The notes beneath the pieces are model-generated. The model was not told where the DNA came from. It saw nothing but the letters and a program-made list of their open reading frames with translations, and ran no database searches. Made by a program: the position numbers and the translations under genes. From an uncultured Acetatifactor sp. (GTDB lineage: Bacteria; Bacillota; Clostridia; Lachnospirales; Lachnospiraceae): a stretch of 64,000 nt of DNA. The DNA is taken from positions 4,083 through 68,082 of the forward strand of contig CAJUGL010000011.1 in the NCBI GenBank assembly GCA_910586515.1, in the 5' to 3' direction. Positions 6,972 to 15,656 of the stretch are shown one piece after another (the stretch's first letter is position 1; the number at the start of each line of letters is the position of its first letter).

Positions 6972-8633
6972 CTACATATCTGCTTTTTCCTGTTTCCCGC
7001 CTCTCACCGGAGCCAGTTCCCCGGCAATCTCCTCCGCTACTCTGAGTCCGTCCATGGCAGCCGAGACAATCCCCCCGGCATACCCCGCTCCCTCACCGCA
7101 GGGATACAACCCTCTGACCGCCGACTGCAGTTTCTCATCCCGCAGAATGCGCACAGGCGAGGAAGTCCGGCTCTCCACACCTGAGAGACAGACATCCGGC
7201 CTGTCAAATCCCGCAATCTGTCTGCCGAAGGCTTCCATACCGTCCGCAATGGCCTCATTGCACTCCTGAGGCAGAATCAGGCTCACATCCGCCCATTGAT
7301 ATTTTCCCCGGCACCGAGGCTCCAGGAGAGCCGTCTGCCCAAAATCTTCCGGACAGGCCTCGCTCTCTTCACCGTCTCCTCTCACCCGCCGTCGAAAATC
7401 CCCATAGCGCTGAACGGGAATTTTTCCAGCCCCCAAAGCATAGGCCCGTTCCTCCAGCATCCTCTGAAAGGCAATTCCGGCCAGCGGATGCCCGGAACCG
7501 TAATCCTCCGGCGTCACCGTCACAATAACCGCGCTGTTGGCATTTTGACCGCCCCGGTCACTGTAACTCATTCCGTTCACCGCCAATCTCCCCTCCTCGG
7601 AAGAAGCGTTTACCACATAGCCTCCGGGACACATACAGAAAGAATAAACCCCCCTGCCGTTTTTTGCCTTTGCCGCCACCTTATAAGATGCCGCGCCCAG
7701 CTTCCCGGCCTCCTGCCTCCCATACTGGCTCTTATTGATCAGCGCCTGAGAATGTTCCACCCGCAGACCCACGGCAAAGGCTTTTGCCTCCATCGGCACA
7801 TGCCGCTCGTAAAGCATGGACAGCGTATCCCTGGCGCTGTGACCGATTGCCATAACCAGCCGGCTGCAGGAAATCCTCTCCTGACCGTTCACCATGATTC
7901 CCCTTATCTCTCCCTCTTCCGTACAGATATCCGTGACGCGGCTTCCGAATCTGACCTGTCCTCCCAGGCGGATGATTTCTTCCCGCATCCCGCTCACCAG
8001 CCCTGTCAGGACATCCGTTCCGATGTGGGGCTTTGCCTCATAGAGAATACTTTTCTCTGCGCCGAAGCGAACAAATGTATCCAGTACAATGCCGTTCCTG
8101 CCGTCCCTGTCCTTCACCAGCGTATTCAGTTTGCCGTCAGAAAAAGTTCCCGCTCCGCCCTCGCCGAACTGCACATTGGATTCCGGGTTCAGGCGTCCGC
8201 TCTCCCAAAATGCCTCCACATCCTTCCTGCGCTCTTCCACCCTCTTTCCACGTTCCAGAAGAATGGGGCAATAACCGTGAAGCGCCAGGAAGTAGCCGCA
8301 GAACAATCCCGCAGGTCCCGTTCCCACGATCACCACCGGCATATTCTCCTCACGTTTTCCCGGCTCCGGGAAATGATAAACCGCCCTCTGTACTCTGCAG
8401 ACCTGATTCTCCTTCCCCCGAAACCTGCGCAGCAGCCTGTCTTCATTTTTTACCGCAACATCCACTGTATACCGATAAAAAATATCCGGCTTCTTTCTGG
8501 CATCCACGGAACGGCGGACAATCTTCAACGTTTTAATCTCCTGTTCCGGAATACCCAGCAGAGCCGCTGTCTTTTTCCCCAGCTCTGCCTCCGAATGTCC
8601 CGGAAGAAGCTTTATCTGAGTCACTCTCACCAT
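6972..8633 (-). CDS. FAD-dependent dehydrogenase of the COG2509 type
   Basis: A 553-aa cytoplasmic flavoprotein. After an N-terminal region of about 95 residues with a ferredoxin-like pattern comes a Rossmann dinucleotide-binding motif (VVIVGTGPAGLFCGY) that binds FAD, then E-R-G-x-x-V. Later there is a conserved GEGGAGTFSDGKL block and a C-terminal GEGAGYAGGI box that closes the FAD site. These are features of the uncharacterised FAD-dependent dehydrogenase family of Firmicutes (about 530 aa). The physiological substrate is not known. AGGGG lies 7 nt before the ATG, and the gene begins 3 nt after the stop of the next flavoprotein gene, so the two are co-translated. The adjacency of two unrelated flavoproteins is worth noting. 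Confidence 0.83.
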   Translation of the reverse strand: MVRVTQIKLLPGHSEAELGKKTAALLGIPEQEIKTLKIVRRSVDARKKPDIFYRYTVDVAVKNEDRLLRRFRGKENQVCRVQRAVYHFPEPGKREENMPVVIVGTGPAGLFCGYFLALHGYCPILLERGKRVEERRKDVEAFWESGRLNPESNVQFGEGGAGTFSDGKLNTLVKDRDGRNGIVLDTFVRFGAEKSILYEAKPHIGTDVLTGLVSGMREEIIRLGGQVRFGSRVTDICTEEGEIRGIMVNGQERISCSRLVMAIGHSARDTLSMLYERHVPMEAKAFAVGLRVEHSQALINKSQYGRQEAGKLGAASYKVAAKAKNGRGVYSFCMCPGGYVVNASSEEGRLAVNGMSYSDRGGQNANSAVIVTVTPEDYGSGHPLAGIAFQRMLEERAYALGAGKIPVQRYGDFRRRVRGDGEESEACPEDFGQTALLEPRCRGKYQWADVSLILPQECNEAIADGMEAFGRQIAGFDRPDVCLSGVESRTSSPVRILRDEKLQSAVRGLYPCGEGAGYAGGIVSAAMDGLRVAEEIAGELAPVRGGKQEKADM

Positions 8634-8636
8634 ATC

Positions 8637-9911
8637 TTATCCCCTGTTTCCCTTACTTTTATCGGGCCTTCCCGCTCCTCCTGCAGCGGCCTTTCCTGCG
8701 ATATGACCGCTGCACCATGCCCACTGGAGATTGTAGCCTCCGCATTTGCCGTCAACATCCAAAAGTTCTCCGGCAAAGAAAACCCCCGGCGTCTTCCTGG
8801 ACTCCAGGTTCTCCGTCACCTCGCTCAGAGGCACTCCGCCGGCGCATACCTGAGCTGCTTCAAATGAATTGCTGCCTGTGACATGAACGCTCCATTGTCT
8901 GCAGAGTCCGTAGACCATTCTGACTTTGGCCGCCTCCGCCAGAGCAATGTCCTCCGTGGGTTTAAGCCCCGCAATCTTGATAAACAGCATCATCAGTTTC
9001 TTATGAAGCATTCCCGTAAAGAATTCCTCCACAGTCCTCCCTCTCCGGGGCTGCCGCTCCGCGCAGAATCGTTCATAAGCCTCCCGGGAATAATCCGGCA
9101 GAAAATCGATCAGAACCTCCGGCAGGTTTTTGTCGGATTTATGTTTATTTTCATTCAGTATGTAGTTTGCCACCCGGCTCAGTCCGAAAACAGGTATTCC
9201 GGATAGACCGAAATTGGTCAGCTGCAGCTCTCCCCGCTCCCTGGCTGCGCATTTCCCCTTGTACATCACGGTCAGCTCGGCATCTGCCCTGACGCCGGCC
9301 ACGGCCTTAAAATAATCCTCTCTGCATTTCAACTGTACCAGAGCCGGAACCACCGGCGCCAGACTGTGGCCCAGCCCCAGAGCCATCCCGTATCCGCTTC
9401 CGTCCGAGCCGGTTCCGGGCGCTGCCCTGCCCCCGCAGGCCAGAATCAGGCGCTGGAAGTAAAGAATCTTTCCTGCTCTGTTCTTCACCCACAGCTTCCC
9501 GCTGTCCCTGCCAACCGCCTCTATCCTGCAGTCCGCAGCCACCTTCACCCCTGCCTCCCGCACCGCGTACCGCAGCACATCCAACACCGCCGAGGCCTGC
9601 CCGCACGCCGGATACAGATAACCCTCCCTGCTCTTGATCATCAGCCCTATCCGCCGAAAAAAGCCTGTCGTCTCTTCCGTCCCGAACCGCTTAAGGCAGG
9701 TTTCCAGCACAGAGGGATCCCCTGTGTAATACTGGCTCAACTCCAGTTTCTCATTCCCCAGATTGCATCTCCCGTTGCCGGTGGCCAACAGTTTCTTCCC
9801 CAATCTGTCATTGCCTTCCAACAGCGTCACCTCGGCCCCCAGTTCCGCTGCCGTAATTGCCGCCATCATGCCCGCCGCGCCGCCGCCCACAATCCCTATT
9901 GTCATTCCCAT
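8637..9911 (-). CDS. BaiN/HI0933-family FAD-dependent oxidoreductase
   Basis: A 424-aa flavoprotein with an N-terminal FAD-binding motif IGIVGGGAAGMMAA, a second motif near residue 40 (GKKLLATGNGRCNLGN) that is typical of the HI0933/BaiN family, and the C-terminal GELLDVDGKCGGYNLQWA box. BaiN has been linked to bile-acid dehydroxylation in gut Clostridia, but most homologues are of unknown function, so the name does not establish a substrate. AAGGAG stands 5 nt before the ATG. It lies between a BofC-like gene (16 nt upstream) and another FAD-dependent enzyme (3 nt downstream), so the three genes look co-transcribed. Confidence 0.85.
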   Translation of the reverse strand: MGMTIGIVGGGAAGMMAAITAAELGAEVTLLEGNDRLGKKLLATGNGRCNLGNEKLELSQYYTGDPSVLETCLKRFGTEETTGFFRRIGLMIKSREGYLYPACGQASAVLDVLRYAVREAGVKVAADCRIEAVGRDSGKLWVKNRAGKILYFQRLILACGGRAAPGTGSDGSGYGMALGLGHSLAPVVPALVQLKCREDYFKAVAGVRADAELTVMYKGKCAARERGELQLTNFGLSGIPVFGLSRVANYILNENKHKSDKNLPEVLIDFLPDYSREAYERFCAERQPRRGRTVEEFFTGMLHKKLMMLFIKIAGLKPTEDIALAEAAKVRMVYGLCRQWSVHVTGSNSFEAAQVCAGGVPLSEVTENLESRKTPGVFFAGELLDVDGKCGGYNLQWAWCSGHIAGKAAAGGAGRPDKSKGNRG

Positions 9912-9927
9912 ACCGACTCCTTAAGCT

Positions 9928-10641
9928 CTAACTTGAATAATTTTCCAGAAAGTCGTACAACTTCTCCTCATTTTCTATCCACATCATCTCGATAATATTC
10001 CGCTGAAGCTGCTCCGGCAGAGAATCCAAGCGAATATCTGTCTCTATATATACCGTCTCCATATCTTCGAGATACACTACCACCCTGTTGTCATAGACGG
10101 CGAGATAAAAGCTGCTGCTGGGCTGAACAAACTTATAATTCATCTGCACCACCACCCGCTCCCTGGAAAAAGAAAGCACATCCAATCCCACAAATCCCCT
10201 CTCCATCTCCGACAGAGGCGGAAATGCCTCGTATACCTCCATGGCCTGAAGAAACTGCTCTCTGTCCATTCCCACATATTTCTCCGGCAGTCTCCACACG
10301 GTCTCCACCACCATATGATTCAGGACATCCGTCTCCTGCAGCACATAATCCGTATCCACGCAAAGCGTCTCGGAAGAATTCATTACCTCTTCGGACTCCT
10401 GCGCGCTATCCTCCTCCGGCAGAGTTTCCTCAGTATAAGCCTCCCATTCCTGCTCCGGCGCCTCCGACAAGTCTTCCTCACCCTCCTCAGAGGCCAAAGA
10501 GATCTCCGCCGGCTGCTCCTCTCCCGGCTCCTGCTCCCCCGGATAAAAATATTGGGACATCTCTATGCCTGCGTAAAAGCCAATCCCCAAAAACAACAGC
10601 GGATAGAAAAAAAACAAGCTGATACCCTTCAAAAATTTCAT
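9928..10641 (-). CDS. Membrane-anchored protein with a BofC-like C-terminal region
   Basis: A 237-aa protein with a short cytoplasmic N-terminus, one transmembrane segment (about residues 7-27), a highly acidic Glu/Ser linker (about 35-95) and a C-terminal domain. The ending (VVVYLEDMETVYIETDIRLDS, then EEKLYDFLENYSS) resembles the C-terminal domain of BofC, the forespore protein that restrains SpoIVB signalling in Bacillus. This is a pattern recollection, not an alignment. Start: GGGAG lies 6 nt before this ATG, whereas the ATG 11 codons earlier has no site. An ORF of this type next to YqfC/YqfD and a SpoVB-like flippase would fit a sporulation role. Confidence 0.6.
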   Translation of the reverse strand: MKFLKGISLFFFYPLLFLGIGFYAGIEMSQYFYPGEQEPGEEQPAEISLASEEGEEDLSEAPEQEWEAYTEETLPEEDSAQESEEVMNSSETLCVDTDYVLQETDVLNHMVVETVWRLPEKYVGMDREQFLQAMEVYEAFPPLSEMERGFVGLDVLSFSRERVVVQMNYKFVQPSSSFYLAVYDNRVVVYLEDMETVYIETDIRLDSLPEQLQRNIIEMMWIENEEKLYDFLENYSS

Positions 10642-10752
10642 ACTGACTCCCTGGATTTTTGCTGATAGTATCAACTTTTTTTCACAGCTTTATTCACTTA
10701 ATCCTAAATAATCTCCTTCTGCGGGCCTCCCCCTGCCGAATTCGGCTCCGGC

Positions 10753-12342
10753 TCATGAATAGAACCGCAGCCTCTGACCCAGCGCGCCGATCAGCCGCCC
10801 TCCGGGAATTACCTCCAGCTCCTGCTCCTTAAAATTCCTGAGTGCCAGAAGCAGCCCCCAATAGACCGCGCCGGACACGGCAAACGCCAAGGGCAGCATT
10901 ACCGGATCTCCCAGCGGCGCAAGCCCCATCAGGGCACAGACACCCCCCGCCGCCGCACCTGCCCCCAAAGGCACAATCAACAGGCTCAGCCAGTCTGCCT
11001 TCACCCACATCTGCCGGAAAGAAAACACGCCCAGCAAAATACAAAGCACAAACATCCCCGCCGCGCCGCCGTACACCAACGACAAAATACCGGCTTCCGA
11101 CAACAGGACAGCCGCCGCAAAATAAACCACATTCGCCAGACACAGGGCGGCCAGCACCGGATAACGTTTCCCTGCCGTATGGAGAAAACGGCCGAAATAA
11201 AGAGACAATCCGGCAAATAAAATCACACAGGCGCCTCCCTGAAGCATCTGCTTTACCGTCTCCCCGTTCTCCTTGCTCAATATGTCGGCAATCCGTCCTC
11301 CCATGACCCCAACATACACGGTCAAAAAGATACCGTAAACCAGACCTGCATGAACTCCGCTCATAAAGACCGTTTTGGCAAACCGGTTCTCATTCCTTCT
11401 GAAACACAGGAATATCCGTCCAACCACCGGCAGCAGCAGAAGCGAAATAACGCACACAAGCACACCGCAGACCACCAAATACTTTCCTGCATACAAACCG
11501 TAAACCGTTATCTCCGCGGTTCCCTCCCTGGCCTTCCACCCAAAAAGGAGCAGTCCTGAGACCATGGGAAATACGGTCATAAAACTCGAAACAGCCTGAG
11601 GCCACCTGCCCATGCACAAAAAACGTACACAATCCCACCGGGAATCCGCAGAATACATCCCTTCCTGTCTCAGCTTTCTCTCATTTCGCCGGCTTCCCTT
11701 AAAAATGATCACCAGAAACAGCAGAATAAAGAAATCCGCCAGACAGACTGCCAAAGCAATTCCCACACCGCTGTACATGGCGGCATAATTCTCCTGCCGG
11801 AGAAGTCCGCTCACTTTTTGGCCGTAGTCCCCCAGGATCTTACAGAACAGAAGACCGAAACCCAGGATAAACAACTGACGCATTATGCCTGCCACCGCCC
11901 TGGGAAGCTCCGCTCCCTCCCCCTGAAAATAGCCGGTCACCGCACAGGTCAGGGACCGCAGCAGGACTGCCGGAGACAATACCTTGAGAATCAGGACGCT
12001 GCAGGGAATGTTGAATATTCCTTCTCCAATCCAATCTGCCCCGAAGAACAAGGCGGCGCTGCCCGCAGCTCCCAGCGCTGCCTGCACAGCCAGGGCGGTT
12101 CCCCGCATTCTCACAATGTTCCTGTACTGCCCTTTATTCCGCCTGGCCCGAAGCAATCTGCCCAATCCGTCCGAAAGTTCCCCGCACACCGCTGTCCACA
12201 CCAGCAGACAGCACTCCGCGGCCACCGCCGTATAAGTAATTCCTTTTTCCCCTACAAGGTGTCCCGCCATGCAGATGATGACCAACGCCAATATATTGGA
12301 GACCTCCTGCGCCTGTCTCCTTTTTATCTCCGCCTGATTCAT
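10753..12342 (-). CDS. Polysaccharide-type flippase of the MOP superfamily (SpoVB-like)
   Basis: A 529-aa integral membrane protein with about 12-14 hydrophobic segments across its length and short charged loops (RRARRNKGQYRN, FKGSRRNERK). The overall organisation, with paired bundles and a long loop in the middle, fits the multidrug/oligosaccharidyl-lipid/polysaccharide (MOP) exporter family. Clostridial members next to sporulation genes are usually called SpoVB-like. Such proteins flip lipid-linked sugars or peptidoglycan precursors. No single diagnostic motif was seen, so the substrate is undetermined. It lies 42 nt downstream of ybeY. A 12-bp GC-rich palindrome with a central EcoRI-type site follows the stop, without a T-run. 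Confidence 0.7.
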   Translation of the reverse strand: MNQAEIKRRQAQEVSNILALVIICMAGHLVGEKGITYTAVAAECCLLVWTAVCGELSDGLGRLLRARRNKGQYRNIVRMRGTALAVQAALGAAGSAALFFGADWIGEGIFNIPCSVLILKVLSPAVLLRSLTCAVTGYFQGEGAELPRAVAGIMRQLFILGFGLLFCKILGDYGQKVSGLLRQENYAAMYSGVGIALAVCLADFFILLFLVIIFKGSRRNERKLRQEGMYSADSRWDCVRFLCMGRWPQAVSSFMTVFPMVSGLLLFGWKAREGTAEITVYGLYAGKYLVVCGVLVCVISLLLLPVVGRIFLCFRRNENRFAKTVFMSGVHAGLVYGIFLTVYVGVMGGRIADILSKENGETVKQMLQGGACVILFAGLSLYFGRFLHTAGKRYPVLAALCLANVVYFAAAVLLSEAGILSLVYGGAAGMFVLCILLGVFSFRQMWVKADWLSLLIVPLGAGAAAGGVCALMGLAPLGDPVMLPLAFAVSGAVYWGLLLALRNFKEQELEVIPGGRLIGALGQRLRFYS

Positions 12343-12384
12343 TCGTGTCCCTCATCAATTACGCCGTATCCGAACGTATGTTTG

Positions 12385-12891
12385 TTATTCTCTCGTGATT
12401 CCCAGGCCTGTCAGTATGTCCTCCTGCTTTCTCTCCATGACCAGGCGTTCTTCTTCCGCAATATGATCATATCCGCACAGATGCAGCATACTGTGAGCCA
12501 GAAGAAATGCGAACTCCCTTTTGACATGGTGCCCGTAGCACCGGGCCTGATCATACATCCTGTCCACCGAAATCATAATGTCGCCCAGAATCAGTTCCCC
12601 TGTCTCCGGATCGAAATAATCCTCCTCGTCCTCCTCGTCAACCTCGAAAACACCCGCCTGGCAAAAATCCACATTGGGAAAGGACAGAACATCCGTTTCC
12701 CTGTCTACCTGTCTGAATTCCCGATTCAGCCTGCGGATCCCCTGATTGTCCGTCAACAATACATTGATCTGCACATCGTCGCAGGGACAGCCCACATCCT
12801 CCAAAACCGCCCCGCAGACAAGCTTTGCCACTTCCTCTGCGGGAAACGGAAGTTCCCGGTCAGTCTCGTTCTCTACATATAAATTCATCAT
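12385..12891 (-). CDS. ybeY: Endoribonuclease YbeY (rRNA maturation)
   Basis: A 168-aa metal-dependent RNase needed for 16S rRNA 3' processing and ribosome quality control. The zinc-binding signature H-x3-H-x5-H is visible as HSMLHLCGYDH near residues 133-143, preceded by the conserved LGDI and SVDR segments and by DVLSFP. The length is typical of the family. The start is 5 nt after the phoH stop, reproducing the widely conserved yqfD-phoH-ybeY order in Firmicutes. An acidic stretch (EVDEEDEEDYFD) in the middle is longer than in Bacillus YbeY. Confidence 0.93.
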   Translation of the reverse strand: MMNLYVENETDRELPFPAEEVAKLVCGAVLEDVGCPCDDVQINVLLTDNQGIRRLNREFRQVDRETDVLSFPNVDFCQAGVFEVDEEDEEDYFDPETGELILGDIMISVDRMYDQARCYGHHVKREFAFLLAHSMLHLCGYDHIAEEERLVMERKQEDILTGLGITRE

Positions 12892-12895
12892 CCGT

Positions 12896-13918
12896 CTATC
12901 CTCTTCTGCCCTGCCTGTCCTTCACTTTCAGCCTGTCCCGCTCCCGCCGGCTCCTGGATTCTTCCTTTACCTCATAATTCTCATAGGCCTGTACAATCTT
13001 CTGCACCAAAGGATGGCGCACCACATCCTTGCTCGTCAGCGTGCTGAACGCAATATCCTCTATCCCTCTCAGCACCTTGGCCGCCACATCCAGCCCGGAT
13101 TTCGTGCCCGTAGGTAAGTCTTTCTGAGAATTATCCCCGGTCACCACCACTTTTGAGCCGAAGCCGATACGGGTCAGGAACATTTTCATCTGGGCCGGCG
13201 TAGTGTTCTGCGCCTCATCCAGGATAATATAGGCATTGTCCAATGTCCGTCCCCTCATATAGGCTAAAGGCGCCACCTCAATCAGCCCTTTCTCCATATT
13301 TTTTGCAAAACTCTCCGCCCCCATAATCTGATAAAGCGCATCATAAAGGGGGCGCAGGTAGGGATCCACCTTGCTCTGCAGATCTCCCGGCAGGAATCCC
13401 AGCTTTTCTCCCGCCTCTATAGCCGGCCTGGTAAGGATAATCCTTCCCACCTCATCATTTTTAAACGCAGTGATTGCCATGGCCATGGCCAGATAAGTCT
13501 TGCCCGTGCCCGCCGGCCCAAGACCGAACACCAGCATATTATCCCTGATGGCATCCACATAAGCCTTCTGTCCCAGGGTCTTCGGTTTAATCGGTTTACC
13601 GTTCACCGTATGACAGATACAATCGCTGTCGATCTCCGCCATTGCGGCTTCCTTTTTCTCCATTCCCAATGTAATCGCGTAATCCACACTCTGCTCCTCA
13701 ATTTCGTTTCCCCGGCTCAGGCTGAGAGAAAGCTGCCTGAGAACACTTTCCGCCCTCTTTGCCTGCTCTTCCTCTCCGGTAATCATTATGCTGCCGTTTC
13801 GGTCAACAATGGCCACGCCGAAATCCCGCTCCAATTTCTTTACATACGCATCCCGCATACCGAATATCTCCTGAATATGCCCCACCGGCATATCCAGCCG
13901 TATAGTAAAATCATTCAT
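12896..13918 (-). CDS. phoH: PhoH-family ATPase (PhoL type)
   Basis: A 340-aa cytoplasmic ATPase/RNA helicase-like protein. An N-terminal KH-like region (about 1-75) precedes the P-loop domain with Walker A GPAGTGKT, Walker B IILDEAQN and a TGDNSQKDLP motif. PhoH proteins are thought to assist RNA turnover or ribosome maturation, often with YbeY, whose gene follows after 4 nt. The start chosen (ATG at 13918..13916) overlaps the end of yqfD by 8 nt and has GGGGGGA 9 nt upstream; a longer reading from 13960 would overlap yqfD further. The C-terminal tail is rich in Arg and Lys (SRSRRERDRLKVKDRQGRRG). Confidence 0.9.
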   Translation of the reverse strand: MNDFTIRLDMPVGHIQEIFGMRDAYVKKLERDFGVAIVDRNGSIMITGEEEQAKRAESVLRQLSLSLSRGNEIEEQSVDYAITLGMEKKEAAMAEIDSDCICHTVNGKPIKPKTLGQKAYVDAIRDNMLVFGLGPAGTGKTYLAMAMAITAFKNDEVGRIILTRPAIEAGEKLGFLPGDLQSKVDPYLRPLYDALYQIMGAESFAKNMEKGLIEVAPLAYMRGRTLDNAYIILDEAQNTTPAQMKMFLTRIGFGSKVVVTGDNSQKDLPTGTKSGLDVAAKVLRGIEDIAFSTLTSKDVVRHPLVQKIVQAYENYEVKEESRSRRERDRLKVKDRQGRRG

Positions 13919-15134
13919 CTGCATCCGTCCCCCCATTCTCTTCCCTGACAGTCTCCGCACTCACACCCACAGGCTCATGCACCAAAAATTCTCCATGGAT
14001 CACCCAAAAATCACCCTCTGTATCTATTCTAACATCTTTTTCAATAATTTGTACCCCTTTTTCCTTTAAATCTGCAAGAAAAACCATTAATTTTTGATTA
14101 AGAAGCTCCTCTGCCTCCTCCTCTGTATAGAAATATTCCGTATTCAGATATTCCCGATACAGCACCGTACCAAAATAAGCCGGCACCGACAGCTTTTCCA
14201 AAGCCACCGGCCTGCTCTCCCTGATCAGACTGTCATAAACCAGAAAAGGACGTTCCTGCGGTATCCCGTATGTACTGCCGCCCAGCTTCAGATAATAACT
14301 TTTCTTCTCCCTTCCCGTGTACTCCTTTCTGATGTAATCCAGAGGAAGCCTTTCGGAATAGCTCATTGTATGTTCCAGCACAATATCCGCATCCGCGTCC
14401 ACGTAATAATATTCACGAACAGTCTTGTCTTCGTTATATACAGGCACCCTCCCCTCCACGAGAACCGTTCCCTGCTCCACGGTGTCTCCGATGGCAGCCT
14501 TTGGCACGCCGCTGCGCACAATAATGGACACAATCCTGCCCCCATACTCTGCCACCAAGTCTGTCCCCTTCAGGGTATCTTCTCTCTCCACGATGATCGG
14601 CGCATCGTTTTCCTTAATGTCGATCTGCAGCTTTGTCCCGCTGAGCTTTGCGGACGCCCATGTGACCTGCGTAAATTGTCTCCGTATCTGCTTCTCCAGT
14701 TCCTCAATGTCAAGGGCGCTTTTCAGCATCCCGATCTTTACCTGATTTGCCTTCAGGAAGCTTCCGAAAACATCCTCCGTAATCTGAAAATTTCCGTTCA
14801 GTTCAATATCCCATATGTAAAGCGAAGAGACCGTCCAAAAGGCGACAGCCAGTACCAGCCCCGCCACAAACATCTTGCGTCTCACAAGCTTCGGAAGAAA
14901 AAAGGGCAGTCCATATCGCTCTAATATGGCTGCCCTTGTCCCCGTTTTCTTCAGTAAAGGCTTCAGCTCCCAGAATCCCTTCAGGCTGATACTCATATAA
15001 TAGATATCGCCCTCACGGACAATGTCCCACAGCAGAATGCCCCTGTTGCTGCACAGATTCATAAATCTTTCCGGAGAAAAGCCCCATACACGGATACGCA
15101 GATATCCTCTGAGATATTTCAGCAATTTAATCAT
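13911..15134 (-). CDS. yqfD: Sporulation membrane protein YqfD
   Basis: A 407-aa protein of the YqfD family, made in the mother cell under SigE in Bacillus and needed for efficient sporulation. It has a cytoplasmic N-terminal region of about 88 residues, one transmembrane segment (about 89-108, KMFVAGLVLAVAFWTVSSLY) and a large extracytoplasmic domain starting with the conserved ELNGNFQITEDV block, followed by VEREDTLKGTDLVAE. Length and order match the family. The stop lies inside the first codons of phoH (8-nt overlap), indicating coupling. yqfC lies 179 nt upstream; that gap contains an inverted repeat (15234-15242 with 15258-15266). Confidence 0.92.
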   Translation of the reverse strand: MIKLLKYLRGYLRIRVWGFSPERFMNLCSNRGILLWDIVREGDIYYMSISLKGFWELKPLLKKTGTRAAILERYGLPFFLPKLVRRKMFVAGLVLAVAFWTVSSLYIWDIELNGNFQITEDVFGSFLKANQVKIGMLKSALDIEELEKQIRRQFTQVTWASAKLSGTKLQIDIKENDAPIIVEREDTLKGTDLVAEYGGRIVSIIVRSGVPKAAIGDTVEQGTVLVEGRVPVYNEDKTVREYYYVDADADIVLEHTMSYSERLPLDYIRKEYTGREKKSYYLKLGGSTYGIPQERPFLVYDSLIRESRPVALEKLSVPAYFGTVLYREYLNTEYFYTEEEAEELLNQKLMVFLADLKEKGVQIIEKDVRIDTEGDFWVIHGEFLVHEPVGVSAETVREENGGTDADE

Positions 15135-15313
15135 GGCCTATCCTCTTCCCATTTTTCCTTACGGAAACCGCCCCGACCGGGATCATTTCCCAAAGCCGGA
15201 AGCGACTGCCGCGCTATCCTCCTGCATCTTCCCCGCAGCGGTCCTGAACGTCCGCGAACCGCTGCGCTTCCTCAGTTCTGCAACAGTTTTCAGGCAAGAC
15301 GCTGCACCGTTAC

Positions 15314-15607
15314 TCAGATATACCTGACACAGCCGATACAACCGCTGATTTTCATATCTTCATTTGTATAATAATCTATGGAAAGCCCGCTTCCCTCAAA
15401 GCAGACCTGGCAGGTCTTGCCCTGCAGCAGAATCAGGCTGTCCGTATACTCCAGAATTCCGCGGTAGTTCTCAATCCACGCCTCCTTGTTGCCGGTCATT
15501 GTCACTTTCATTGCCCCCATGCAAATGTCCTTGGGAAATTTCAGTGACTCCAGCAGGGCTTCCTTCCTCGCTTCGTTTCTCCTGTCTCGATCATTGCTCT
15601 TTCTCAT
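15314..15607 (-). CDS. yqfC: YabP/YqfC-family sporulation protein
   Basis: A 97-aa protein of the YabP/YqfC family. KFPKDICMGAMKVTMTGNKE and the following I-x-N-Y-R-G-I-L-x-Y segment are typical of YqfC, which in Bacillus is a SigE-dependent sporulation protein encoded next to YqfD. A Cys-x-x-Cys pair stands close to the C-terminus (SGCIGCVRYI). The start is uncertain: this ATG has GGAAG only 1-2 nt away, and a GTG seven codons earlier (15628) also lacks a well-spaced site. It follows the nucleoside phosphorylase stop closely. Confidence 0.85.
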   Translation of the reverse strand: MRKSNDRDRRNEARKEALLESLKFPKDICMGAMKVTMTGNKEAWIENYRGILEYTDSLILLQGKTCQVCFEGSGLSIDYYTNEDMKISGCIGCVRYI

Positions 15608-15656
15608 ACTTCCATTATATTGACCCACGCCTCAAACTATGCGTCTGAGACGTCAC

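Noticed and set aside
10736..10747. Terminator or operator at the palindrome GCCGAATTCGGC
   Set aside because: Only a self-complementary 12-mer without loop or T-run; may be chance in GC-rich DNA.
15234..15266. Terminator between yqfC and yqfD
   Set aside because: CGCAGCGGT/ACCGCTGCG form a stem, but no T-run follows on the minus strand, and both genes are normally co-transcribed.
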